This document shows, in pieces, positions 16,458-24,041 of a stretch of DNA of 64,000 nucleotides. The stretch's first letter is position 1, and the number at the start of each line of letters is the position of its first letter. The stretch is from contig NZ_JAINRC010000010.1 of the NCBI RefSeq assembly GCF_020400655.1, forward strand, positions 186,001 through 250,000. Reading direction: 5' to 3'. The DNA comes from Streptomyces spinosus. Lineage in GTDB: Bacteria; Actinomycetota; Actinomycetes; Streptomycetales; Streptomycetaceae. The notes beneath the pieces are model-generated. The model was not told the origin of the DNA and searched no databases. It saw only the letters and a list, made by a program, of their open reading frames with translations. The position numbers and the translations under genes are program-made.

Positions 16458-17564
16458 ATGGCGCACCCGGTCAGCTGGTACCCGCTGCGCCTGAGCACGC
16501 CCGTCAAACAGCATGTCTTCGGCGGCCGGGCCCTCACCGACCGGCTGGGCCGGACGGATCTGCCGGACGGCCCGGTCGCCGAGACCTGGGAGGTCAGCGA
16601 CGTCGACGGGGAGGGCGCCACGGTGACCGAGGGGCCGCTGGCCGGGCGGTCGCTGCGGGAGCTGACGGAGCGGTACCCCGGCGCGCTGCTGGGCGACCGC
16701 CCCCACGGTCCGCGCTTCCCCCTGCTCACCAAGTTCATCGACGGCACCGGCGCGCTGCCCGTGCACCTGCACGCCGACGACGCCACCGCCCGCCGCCTGG
16801 AGGGCGAGCCGAACGGCAAGACCGAGGCGTGGCACGTGCTGGACGCCGTACCCGGCGCGACCGCCCTGGTCGGCGTGCGGCCCGGGGTGGACCGGGAGCG
16901 GCTGCGCCGGGCGCTGCTCGCGCAGGACTTCGACGCGGTGATGCGCCGCCTGCCGGTGCGCGCCGGGCAGACCGTGTACGTACCGGGCGGGACCCTGCAC
17001 AGTTTCGGACCGGGCACCCTGGTGTACGAGATCGAGCAGACCTCCGACATCCAGCAGCACGCCATGCCCTGGCGGATGGAGGACGGCGCGCCGCTCGCCG
17101 AGGAGGAGCGGGAGGCGAACATCGGGCGGCTGCTGGCCGAGTGGCGTCCGGAGCCCCGGCCGCGGTTCCAGCCGGGGCTCAGCGTGCCGGTGGACGACTC
17201 GGTGGAGCGCACGGTGCTGTGCGCGGGACCGTATTTCGCGCTGGAACGCTGGACGGCCGGCGGCACCGCCCCCCTCGTCCGTACGTTCGCCACCGCGCAG
17301 GTCCTCAGCAACGCGGGCGCCCCGGTGACCGTCACCTGCGGCGGCTGGACCGGCCGGCTCGGCCGGGCCAGGACCCTGCTGCTGCCCGCCGCGCTCGGGC
17401 AGGTGCGGGTGAGCGGGCCCGCCGACGTCCTGTTCGGCTACGTCCCCGACCTCGAAGTCGACATCCGGGCGCCGCTGGCGGCCGCCGGCCACGGACCGGC
17501 CGTGATCGCCGCCCTCGGTGAGGGGTTGCAGGGCCTGCCGTCCGAGCGGCCCGCCGGTCAGTAG
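16458..17564 (+). CDS. manA: Class I mannose-6-phosphate isomerase
   Basis: A 368-residue type I phosphomannose isomerase interconverting fructose-6-phosphate and mannose-6-phosphate. Metal-site motifs are present: LPVHLHADD (family QxHPxD), the glutamate in KTEAWHVLDA, and the histidine in VPGGTLHSFG. The C-terminal cupin half is complete. It links glycolysis to GDP-mannose and mannosylated cell-wall products. Starts 1 bp after the SRPBCC gene, and its 3' end overlaps the convergent membrane-protein gene by 7 bp. Confidence 0.85.
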   Translation: MAHPVSWYPLRLSTPVKQHVFGGRALTDRLGRTDLPDGPVAETWEVSDVDGEGATVTEGPLAGRSLRELTERYPGALLGDRPHGPRFPLLTKFIDGTGALPVHLHADDATARRLEGEPNGKTEAWHVLDAVPGATALVGVRPGVDRERLRRALLAQDFDAVMRRLPVRAGQTVYVPGGTLHSFGPGTLVYEIEQTSDIQQHAMPWRMEDGAPLAEEEREANIGRLLAEWRPEPRPRFQPGLSVPVDDSVERTVLCAGPYFALERWTAGGTAPLVRTFATAQVLSNAGAPVTVTCGGWTGRLGRARTLLLPAALGQVRVSGPADVLFGYVPDLEVDIRAPLAAAGHGPAVIAALGEGLQGLPSERPAGQ

Positions 17565-19153
17565 CCGGAGCCCAGCCGCTGGGTCGAGTACGCGCACTCC
17601 GTGTAGATGTAGCCCGACCGGAGCCTGGCGGTGTCCGAGGCCGGGGTCGCGGTGCTGTCGCCGTGCGGCTTGTGCACGAAGTACGTGGTGCCGACGGGCA
17701 GGCTGATGGTGCGCTGCGGGTAGTTCCTGCCGCTGTCGTTGCAGGGCTTGAAGGTGGAGAACGCCGTGTCGACGAGCGAGTACGCCTTGCAGCCGCCGCA
17801 GCCCTTGAGGGTGAAGCTGCCGGTGACCGGGCCGGTGTAGAGGACGGTGATGTCGTCCGGGCTGTCGTTCTTGACCGTGACGGAGATGCTGCCGCCGGAG
17901 GCCAGGGTGGGCAGCTTCTTGCCGGCCGCCGGGAGGGTCTGGGCGACCTCGGCGGCGATGGCTATCTTCTGGGCGCGGGCGCGGTTCCGGTCGTGCTTGT
18001 GGCCGGCGGCGAACTGCTCCATGGTCTTGCGCGCCGCGTCGAAGTCCCCGTCCCGGTACTGGTCGACACCGCAGGCGTACGCGCCGGCGTCGCCGGCGCG
18101 GCCGGCCCGGCCCGCGGCCTTCGCCAGCCGGCCGTCCGCGTCACCGGCCGACCTGGACAGGCCGGCGATCCGGGTGTCGAGGTCGCGCAGCCTCTCGACG
18201 GCCGCGCAGGGTTCGTCCCCGTCGACGGCCTTCCGCGCCGTCGTCACCGCCGCGTCCACGGCGGGCACCACCTTGGCCGCCGCCCCGGACCGCGGGAAGG
18301 TGCCGAGCAGGTCGCCGAAGCGGTTCACCCAGTCCGCCTCGCCGCTTGCCAGGTGCCGCGCACCGCACTCGTACAGGGCGTTGGCGAGCCGGTCGTCGGG
18401 CCATCGCGCCAGCGGGCCGAGCTGTTCCTCCGGCATCGTGTCCGGCACGGTGCGGAGGTACTTCAGCGGCTCCACGGCGTCGCAGTACCGGCGGTGGCCG
18501 TAGGCCGCGCCGACCGTCGCGTAGTACGCCCGCAGCCGGTCGGGGACCTGCCGCGCCGCGCGGGAACCGGCGTGGTGCACGGCGATGTCGCGGTAGACCC
18601 CGAGGGCCGTCCCGTAGCCGGGCCGGGCGGCGCCGAAGGACTGGCGGCCGCTCTCGGCCACCAGGTCGTCGGCGCGCTTCACACGGCCGAGGAGCTCCTG
18701 CTCCACGGCCTCGTCGTGGGCGTCCTCGTACCACAGGGCGCCGCCGGCCGGCACGGCGAGCAGCACCACGCCCAGCAGCAGCGCCAGCGGCGCCCTGCGC
18801 GGCCTGGCGAGCGGGGTGCGCAGTCCGGCGATCGCGCCGTGGACGGCCGCCGCCAGCAGCACCGCGGCGTAGCAGGCGAGCACGGCTCCGGGCAGGCCGT
18901 CGGCGTCGGCGGGCAGCGCGAAGAGCAGGAGCAGGCCGGTCGCGACCCAGCAGGCGGCCGTCGCCACCCAGCGGCGCAGGAGCGCGTAGCCGAGGCCGAG
19001 CCCGCTCAGGTTGAGCAGCGCGACCGCGAGGGCACGCCAGGCGTCCGGCGGCGCGGGCGGCGGACCCGCCGGTACGGGTGGCGGACCAGGCGGCATGGGC
19101 GGCAGCGGCGGCCCGCCGACACCCTGACCCGGACCGTACGGACCTCCGGACAT
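17558..19153 (-). CDS. Membrane protein with long extracytoplasmic region, unknown function
   Basis: A 531-residue protein. Residues 1-36 are Pro/Gly-rich. Four hydrophobic helices follow (about 41-58, 62-80, 86-110, 122-142), then about 385 extracytoplasmic residues with helical repeat character (RLRAYYATVGAAYGHRRYCDAV and similar) and a beta-rich C-terminus containing LKGCGGCKAYS and several other cysteines that could form disulfides. GGGGGAG precedes the ATG at 19153. I do not recognise a named family. The helical part might be TPR-like. Confidence 0.75.
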   Translation of the reverse strand: MSGGPYGPGQGVGGPPLPPMPPGPPPVPAGPPPAPPDAWRALAVALLNLSGLGLGYALLRRWVATAACWVATGLLLLFALPADADGLPGAVLACYAAVLLAAAVHGAIAGLRTPLARPRRAPLALLLGVVLLAVPAGGALWYEDAHDEAVEQELLGRVKRADDLVAESGRQSFGAARPGYGTALGVYRDIAVHHAGSRAARQVPDRLRAYYATVGAAYGHRRYCDAVEPLKYLRTVPDTMPEEQLGPLARWPDDRLANALYECGARHLASGEADWVNRFGDLLGTFPRSGAAAKVVPAVDAAVTTARKAVDGDEPCAAVERLRDLDTRIAGLSRSAGDADGRLAKAAGRAGRAGDAGAYACGVDQYRDGDFDAARKTMEQFAAGHKHDRNRARAQKIAIAAEVAQTLPAAGKKLPTLASGGSISVTVKNDSPDDITVLYTGPVTGSFTLKGCGGCKAYSLVDTAFSTFKPCNDSGRNYPQRTISLPVGTTYFVHKPHGDSTATPASDTARLRSGYIYTECAYSTQRLGSGY

Positions 19154-19426
19154 GATGGCTCCCCCCGGTCAACTCCGCCCGCATGCCTGTGGATTCGCAG
19201 TGTACGGGCGCGAGCGCATACCGGACAGAGGGTCGAACGCCCGCCCTTTCCCGCACGATCCTCGTAAGTCTCATGGCCCCGCTCGCCCCGATGGCTCCCG
19301 TCGGCCGTGCGCGGGCCGGCCCCGGCGGGCGGCCGTGGCCGGTCCGCGCCGGCCGCGTGGCCCCGCCGCCCCCGACCAGGCTCTCCCCCGCCCCCCGGCC
19401 GCGCGCCGCTACCCCGGGCCGCTCGC

Positions 19427-19777
19427 TCAGCGGGCCGCCGCCAGGGCCAGGGATCCGGCCGCCAGGGCCAGGAACAGGACCGGGAAGGCGATGGTGCGAA
19501 ACGCACGGGCCCGTACATGGGCGGCCACCGCTCCGACGTAGAACAGCACCAGGCCGGTGCCGGCGGCGACGCCCAGGGGGCGTACGCCCAGCAGCCCGAG
19601 GAGCAGCCCGGCCGCTCCCGCGGCTTTCAGCAGCGCCAGTGCGGGCAGCCCGCGCGGCGGCACGCCGACCCGGGCCGAGTTGGCGAGGACGAACGGCGCC
19701 TTCGCGAGGTCGCCCGCCGCGATGCCCGCGTTGGCCAGGACGGTCGCACAGGTGACGGTGAGACAGGCGAGGTTCAT
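19427..19777 (-). CDS. DoxX-family membrane protein
   Basis: A 116-residue protein with four predicted membrane helices and the DoxX/DoxD-like pattern GLPALALLKAAGAAGLLLG-LLGVRPLG. The ATG at 19777 gives the usual family length; an upstream ATG at 19828 would add a Gly/Pro/Arg-rich leader running into the LysR promoter and is rejected. Divergent from the LysR gene, which may regulate it. The 273 bp between 19154 and 19426 show nothing recognisable. Confidence 0.8.
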   Translation of the reverse strand: MNLACLTVTCATVLANAGIAAGDLAKAPFVLANSARVGVPPRGLPALALLKAAGAAGLLLGLLGVRPLGVAAGTGLVLFYVGAVAAHVRARAFRTIAFPVLFLALAAGSLALAAAR

Positions 19778-19839
19778 GCCGTCCACGTTCGTCGGAGGGT
19801 CGCCGCGACGTCCAATACCGGCGTCCATAACCTTCTGGA

Positions 19840-20736
19840 ATGGACGTCGACTCGCGTCTGCTGCGCTCCTTCCTGGCCGTCGCCGAGGAGGGCAGCCTCG
19901 TCCGCGCCGCCGAGCGGGTGTACGTGTCCCAGCCGGCGCTGACCAAGCAGATCCGGCAGCTGGAGAGCCGGCTCGGGGTGCGGCTGTTCGACCGTTCGCG
20001 CACCGGCATGGCGCTGACGGACGCGGGCCGGGAACTCGCGCGCCGGGCCCCGGACGTCCTCGCGGCCTGGGACGACGCCCTGCGCGCCGCGCGGGCCGCC
20101 GGCCGGCGCGCGGCGCGGGTGCTGCGCGTGGGCTTCGTCGCCAGCGCGGCCAACGAGGCGACGCCGGGGATCGTCGCCGAGTTCGCCCGGCGATGGCCCG
20201 GATGGCGTGCCGAGCTGCGGCAGGCGGCCTGGACGGACCCGAGCGCGGGCCTGGCCGACGGCGAGGTGGACGCGGCGCTGCTGCGGTTGCCGTTCCCGGG
20301 ACAGGACGCGCTGCGGTGCGAGGTGCTGTTCAGCGAGGAGCGCTGGGTGGCGCTGCCGAGCACGCACCGGCTCGCGGAACGCGCGGAGATCGCCTTCCGG
20401 GAGCTGTGGGACGAGCCGTTCGTGGCCGCCCCGCCGGAGACCGGCGCCTGGCGCGACCACTGGCTGGCCGCCGGTGAGCGCGAGGGCCGTCCGGTCAGGA
20501 TCGGGGCGGTCACCGAGCAGCCCGACGACTGGCTGAGCGCCATCGCCAGCGGGTACGGCGTCGCCCTCGCGCCCGCGTCCGCCGCCCGGTTCTACGCCCG
20601 CCCCGGTGTGGTCTACCGCCCGGTCACCGGGGTGGGCCCGACCCGGGTCGCCGTGGCCTGGGCACCGGCCGACGACCGCAATCCGGTCGTCCGGGACTTC
20701 GTGCGCTGCTGCCTGGACCTGGCCCGCACCCCGTGA
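19840..20736 (+). CDS. LysR-family transcriptional regulator
   Basis: A 298-residue LTTR. The N-terminal winged helix-turn-helix (residues 4-63) reads LLRSFLAVAEEGSLVRAAERVYVSQPALTKQIRQLE with the normal spacing. An effector-binding domain begins near residue 88 (VLRVGFVASA). TAACCT lies about 7 bp before the ATG and could be the -10 of a leaderless promoter. The divergent arrangement with the DoxX gene is the classic LysR layout, so regulation of that gene is likely but inferred. Confidence 0.9.
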   Translation: MDVDSRLLRSFLAVAEEGSLVRAAERVYVSQPALTKQIRQLESRLGVRLFDRSRTGMALTDAGRELARRAPDVLAAWDDALRAARAAGRRAARVLRVGFVASAANEATPGIVAEFARRWPGWRAELRQAAWTDPSAGLADGEVDAALLRLPFPGQDALRCEVLFSEERWVALPSTHRLAERAEIAFRELWDEPFVAAPPETGAWRDHWLAAGEREGRPVRIGAVTEQPDDWLSAIASGYGVALAPASAARFYARPGVVYRPVTGVGPTRVAVAWAPADDRNPVVRDFVRCCLDLARTP

Positions 20737-20757
20737 CGGACGTGTGTTCTCCCCTGT

Positions 20758-20780
20758 CCGGCGCAATGACGGTGCGCCGG
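20758..20780 (+). terminator. Hairpin after the LysR gene
   Basis: CCGGCGCA (20758-20765) and TGCGCCGG (20773-20780) form an 8-bp perfect stem with a 7-base loop, 21 bp after the LysR stop. It separates LysR from the hydrogenase operon that starts at 20853. Confidence 0.6.
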
Positions 20781-20852
20781 AGGGGCGGGCGGGCGTGACC
20801 GGTGTGACCGTGGGGGGTGGAGTGCACGGACGCACCAGTACGAGGAGAGGGC

Positions 20853-22373
20853 ATGGCGAACGGAACCGGCGGGGCCTGTGCGCAGCTGAGCGCCGTCGCG
20901 GACGCCGTGCTGTACGAGGGGTATCTGCTCTACCCCTATCGCCGGTCCTCGGCGAAGAACCGGGTCCGCTGGCAGTTCGGGGTGCTGCTGCCCCGCAACT
21001 GGGTGGAGCGGGAGGGGCCGGTCACGCCCGGGGTCTCCGGCTCCGCCGACTCCTGGTACCAGCGGACGGAGTGCCTGATCCGGGTGCGGCGCGCCGGCGC
21101 GGTCGTCCGGGTGCGGGTGCGGTACCTGCAACTGCAGTACAAGCAGGTGGAGGCGGCCGACGGGGACGGGGCGCACCGCCCGGTCGAGTCGTTGCGGACG
21201 GCCGACGGGACCGCCCACCTGTCGTTCGAGGAGGCGGTACCCCGCGAGACGGAACTGGTGGTGCCGCTGGAGGAGCTGCCGCCGGACGGCCGGACCGTCG
21301 CCGTGGGGGCGCCGGCCGGGGCGGAGTTCGAGCCGCTGCCGGCGGGGGCGGGGCGGACGGTGCGCCGGCGCCGGGAGGTGCGGGCGGCGACCACGGTCAC
21401 GGCCGAGCCGCTCGGCCCCGGGCTGTACCGGCTGCGGGTGCGCACCGAGAACACCGGTGACGCGCCGGACCCGCGGGCCTCCCGGGACGCGGTGCTGGGG
21501 CAGGCGCTGCTCGCCACGCACACCCTCCTCACCGGCGACGGCGTGGAGTTCGTGTCGCTGATCGACCCGCCGGCCGCTTACGCGGAGCAGGTCCGCGGCT
21601 GCCGCAACGCGTTCACCTTCCCGGTGCTGGGCGGGGCTGCGCCCCAGGGCACGAGCGGGGACGGGGCGACGGGCCCGCTGCTGCTCTCCGCGCCGATCAT
21701 CCTCCCCGACCATCCCCAGGTGGCGCCGGAGAGTCCGGGCGACCTGCACGACGCGGCGGAGATCGACGAGATCCTGACGCTGCGCACGATGCTGCTGACC
21801 GACGAGGAGAAGGCGGAGGCCCGGGCGACCGACCCGCGGGCCGCGCGCATCCTCGACCGGGTGGACACCATGCCCCGGGAGGTCTTCTCCCGGCTGCACG
21901 GCGCCATCCGTTCCCTGACCCCGCGCACCCCCGCGGCCGGACGGCCCCCGGCGCCCTCGGCCGGACGGCCCGTCTGGTGGCAGGAGGGCGGCGACGACGG
22001 GCTGTCCCCGGCGACGGACACCGTGCTGGTGGGCGGCGTGCCCGTGGGCGGCGGCAGCCGGGTGCGGCTGTGTCCGCGCGGCCGGGGTGCCGACGCCCAG
22101 GACATGTTCCTGGCCGGGCGCACCGCGCACGTGGCCGCCGTCTTCCACGACGTGGACGGCAGCACGCACCTGGCGGTCACGGTCGACGACGATCCGGCCG
22201 CCGAACTCCACGGCTGGTACGGCCGCTTCCACTACTTCCGGCCCGACGAGGTCGAGGTGCTCGGCCCCGACGCCCCACCGGGTCCGGGCCGGCCGACCCG
22301 GCCGCAGTCCCCGCGGCCACCCGAGCGTCCGGCCGGCGGGCCGGAGGAGGGACGGTTCGATGGACGCCCTTGA
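20853..22373 (+). CDS. Conserved hypothetical protein, first gene of the hydrogenase operon
   Basis: A 506-residue soluble protein with no signal peptide or membrane helix. The first ~45 residues hold a distinctive YEGYLLYPYRRSSAKNRVRW stretch. The rest is rich in short beta strands (RLRVRTENTG, LLSAPIILPDHP), and near residue 400 there is a Pro-rich linker followed by VRLCPRGRGADAQDMFLAGR. I recall similar proteins beside actinobacterial group 1h hydrogenases but know no function. AGGAGAGG precedes the ATG. It overlaps the next gene by 14 bp, so cotranscription with the structural genes is near certain. Few cysteines argue against it being an Fe-S carrier; a maturation or anchoring role is a guess. 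Confidence 0.8.
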   Translation: MANGTGGACAQLSAVADAVLYEGYLLYPYRRSSAKNRVRWQFGVLLPRNWVEREGPVTPGVSGSADSWYQRTECLIRVRRAGAVVRVRVRYLQLQYKQVEAADGDGAHRPVESLRTADGTAHLSFEEAVPRETELVVPLEELPPDGRTVAVGAPAGAEFEPLPAGAGRTVRRRREVRAATTVTAEPLGPGLYRLRVRTENTGDAPDPRASRDAVLGQALLATHTLLTGDGVEFVSLIDPPAAYAEQVRGCRNAFTFPVLGGAAPQGTSGDGATGPLLLSAPIILPDHPQVAPESPGDLHDAAEIDEILTLRTMLLTDEEKAEARATDPRAARILDRVDTMPREVFSRLHGAIRSLTPRTPAAGRPPAPSAGRPVWWQEGGDDGLSPATDTVLVGGVPVGGGSRVRLCPRGRGADAQDMFLAGRTAHVAAVFHDVDGSTHLAVTVDDDPAAELHGWYGRFHYFRPDEVEVLGPDAPPGPGRPTRPQSPRPPERPAGGPEEGRFDGRP

Positions 22374-22905
22374 CGTCCTCATGCACGACCACCGGATGGT
22401 CGAGCAGTTGTTCCGCGACTACGAGGCCGCGGCCTCCGACCGGCAGCGGCGCGGTGTCGTGGAGCTGTTGGTGCGCGAGCTGTCCAAGCACGCGGCTGTG
22501 GAGGAGATGCTCCTGTATCCGCTGGCCAGGAAGGTGCTGCCGGACGGCGACCGGGAGATCGACGAGCACTTGAGCGAGCACATGGGGGTGAAGCAGACCC
22601 TCCTCGCGCTCGACCGGCTCGGCGAGGGCGACCAGCGGACCGGCGAGCTGGTGGCCCGGCTGCGCCGAGACCTGGCGGAGCACATCCGGGAGGAGGAGGG
22701 CACCCTCATGCCCCGGCTGCGGGAGGCCGTCTCCCAGCAGGAGCTGGACCGGCTGGGCGAGCTGGTCGGGCAGGCCAAGGCCGGCGCGCCGACCCGCCCG
22801 CACCCGCTCGCCCCCGACCAGCCGCCCGCCCTGACCCTCGCGGCCCCCCTGGCCGCGGCCTACGACCGACTCCGAGACCGACTGCAGCGGAGGCCGACGA
22901 CATGA
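22360..22905 (+). CDS. Hemerythrin (HHE) domain protein
   Basis: A 181-residue protein. Residues 1-135 form a four-helix HHE cation-binding domain with iron-ligand motifs in order: MHDH near residue 8, KHAAVEE, DEHLSEH and HIREEEGTLMP. The last ~45 residues are Pro/Ala-rich. The ATG overlaps the preceding gene by 14 bp, and the stop overlaps the small-subunit start in an ATGA. Hemerythrins bind O2 or sense redox or iron state; inside this operon it could protect the hydrogenase or report oxygen (inference). Confidence 0.88.
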   Translation: MDALDVLMHDHRMVEQLFRDYEAAASDRQRRGVVELLVRELSKHAAVEEMLLYPLARKVLPDGDREIDEHLSEHMGVKQTLLALDRLGEGDQRTGELVARLRRDLAEHIREEEGTLMPRLREAVSQQELDRLGELVGQAKAGAPTRPHPLAPDQPPALTLAAPLAAAYDRLRDRLQRRPTT

Positions 22906-23993
22906 CCACGCAGAGCGGCACCACCGAAGTGACGCGCGAACCCGGCCGGTCCGAGGCGCGCGGGAACGGGTTCGACGAGATCTACATCCTCTGGATCTCC
23001 GAGGGCATGAGCTGCGACGGCGACACGGTGTCCATGACGGCCGCCGGACAGCCCGGCATCGAGGACCTGGTCGCCGGGCTCATCCCGGGCCTGCCGAAGG
23101 TCAACCTGGTCAACAAGGTCCTCTCCCCCAGCCTGGGCGGCGAGGACTTCCTCGCTCCCTACCGGGCGGCGGCACGCGGGGAGCTGGCCCCGTTCATCCT
23201 GGTCATCGAGGGGTCGGTCCCGAACCAGAACATCATCGAGGGCGACGGCTACTGGACGTCGTTCGGCAACGACCCGGACACGGGCGAGCCGCAGACCCTC
23301 AACTGGTGGATCGACCAGCTGGCGCCCAAGGCCTGGGCCGTGGTGGCCGCCGGTACCTGCGCCACGTACGGCGGCATCCACGCCATGGCGGGCAACCCCA
23401 CCGGCTGCATGGGTCTAGCGGACTACCTGGGCTGGGACTTCAGGTCCCAGGGCGCGCTGCCGGTGGTGAACGTACCGGGCTGCCCGATCCAGCCGGAGAA
23501 CTTCATGGAGACCCTCATCTGGGTGCTCTACCACGCGGCCGGTGCCGCCCCGCCGCCCCCGCTGGACCACATGCTGCGTCCGCAGTGGCTGTTCGGCAAA
23601 ACGGTGCACGAGGGCTGCGACCGGGCCGCCTACTACGAGCAGGCGGACTTCGCCAAGGACTACAACTCCCCCAAGTGCCTGGTGAAGACCGGCTGTTGGG
23701 GTCCGGTCGTGAACTGCAACGTGCCCAAGCGCGGCTGGATGGCCGGCATCGGCGGCTGCCCGAACGTCGGCGGCATCTGCATCGGCTGCACGATGCCGAG
23801 CTTCCCGGACGCGTTCATGCCGTTCATGGACGAGCCGACCGGCGGCGCCCTGTCGTCCGCGCTGCTCAAGCCGTACGGCGCCGTCATCCGCCGGCTGCGC
23901 GGCCTGACCAGCATGGCGGTGAACCGCGAACCCAAGTGGCACCACAACGGACCGGAACTGACCACCGGTTACGACCCGCACTGGCGTGCCTGA
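22902..23993 (+). CDS. hhyS: [NiFe]-hydrogenase small subunit, group 1h type
   Basis: A 363-residue electron-transfer subunit. The proximal-cluster motif reads C38-D-G-D41, that is CxxD instead of the usual CxxC, then C153 (GTCATYGG) and C194 (PGCPIQP). This three-Cys-plus-Asp ligation is known from the oxygen-insensitive actinobacterial-type (group 1h/5) enzyme of Ralstonia eutropha. Further Cys/His residues for the medial and distal clusters occur in HEGCDRAAYYEQ, KTGCWGPVVNCNV and GGICIGCTMPSF. There is no twin-arginine signal, so the enzyme stays cytosolic. Starts in an ATGA overlap with the hemerythrin gene; the large subunit follows 48 bp later. Confidence 0.95.
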   Translation: MTTQSGTTEVTREPGRSEARGNGFDEIYILWISEGMSCDGDTVSMTAAGQPGIEDLVAGLIPGLPKVNLVNKVLSPSLGGEDFLAPYRAAARGELAPFILVIEGSVPNQNIIEGDGYWTSFGNDPDTGEPQTLNWWIDQLAPKAWAVVAAGTCATYGGIHAMAGNPTGCMGLADYLGWDFRSQGALPVVNVPGCPIQPENFMETLIWVLYHAAGAAPPPPLDHMLRPQWLFGKTVHEGCDRAAYYEQADFAKDYNSPKCLVKTGCWGPVVNCNVPKRGWMAGIGGCPNVGGICIGCTMPSFPDAFMPFMDEPTGGALSSALLKPYGAVIRRLRGLTSMAVNREPKWHHNGPELTTGYDPHWRA

Positions 23994-24041
23994 GCGCCGG
24001 CGCCCACCCACGCCTACGACGAACGAGGGGCAGGAAGCGAC

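Noticed and set aside
19778..19828. Longer N-terminus for the DoxX-family protein
   Set aside because: The added residues are Gly/Arg/Pro-rich, unlike the family, and occupy the divergent promoter region.
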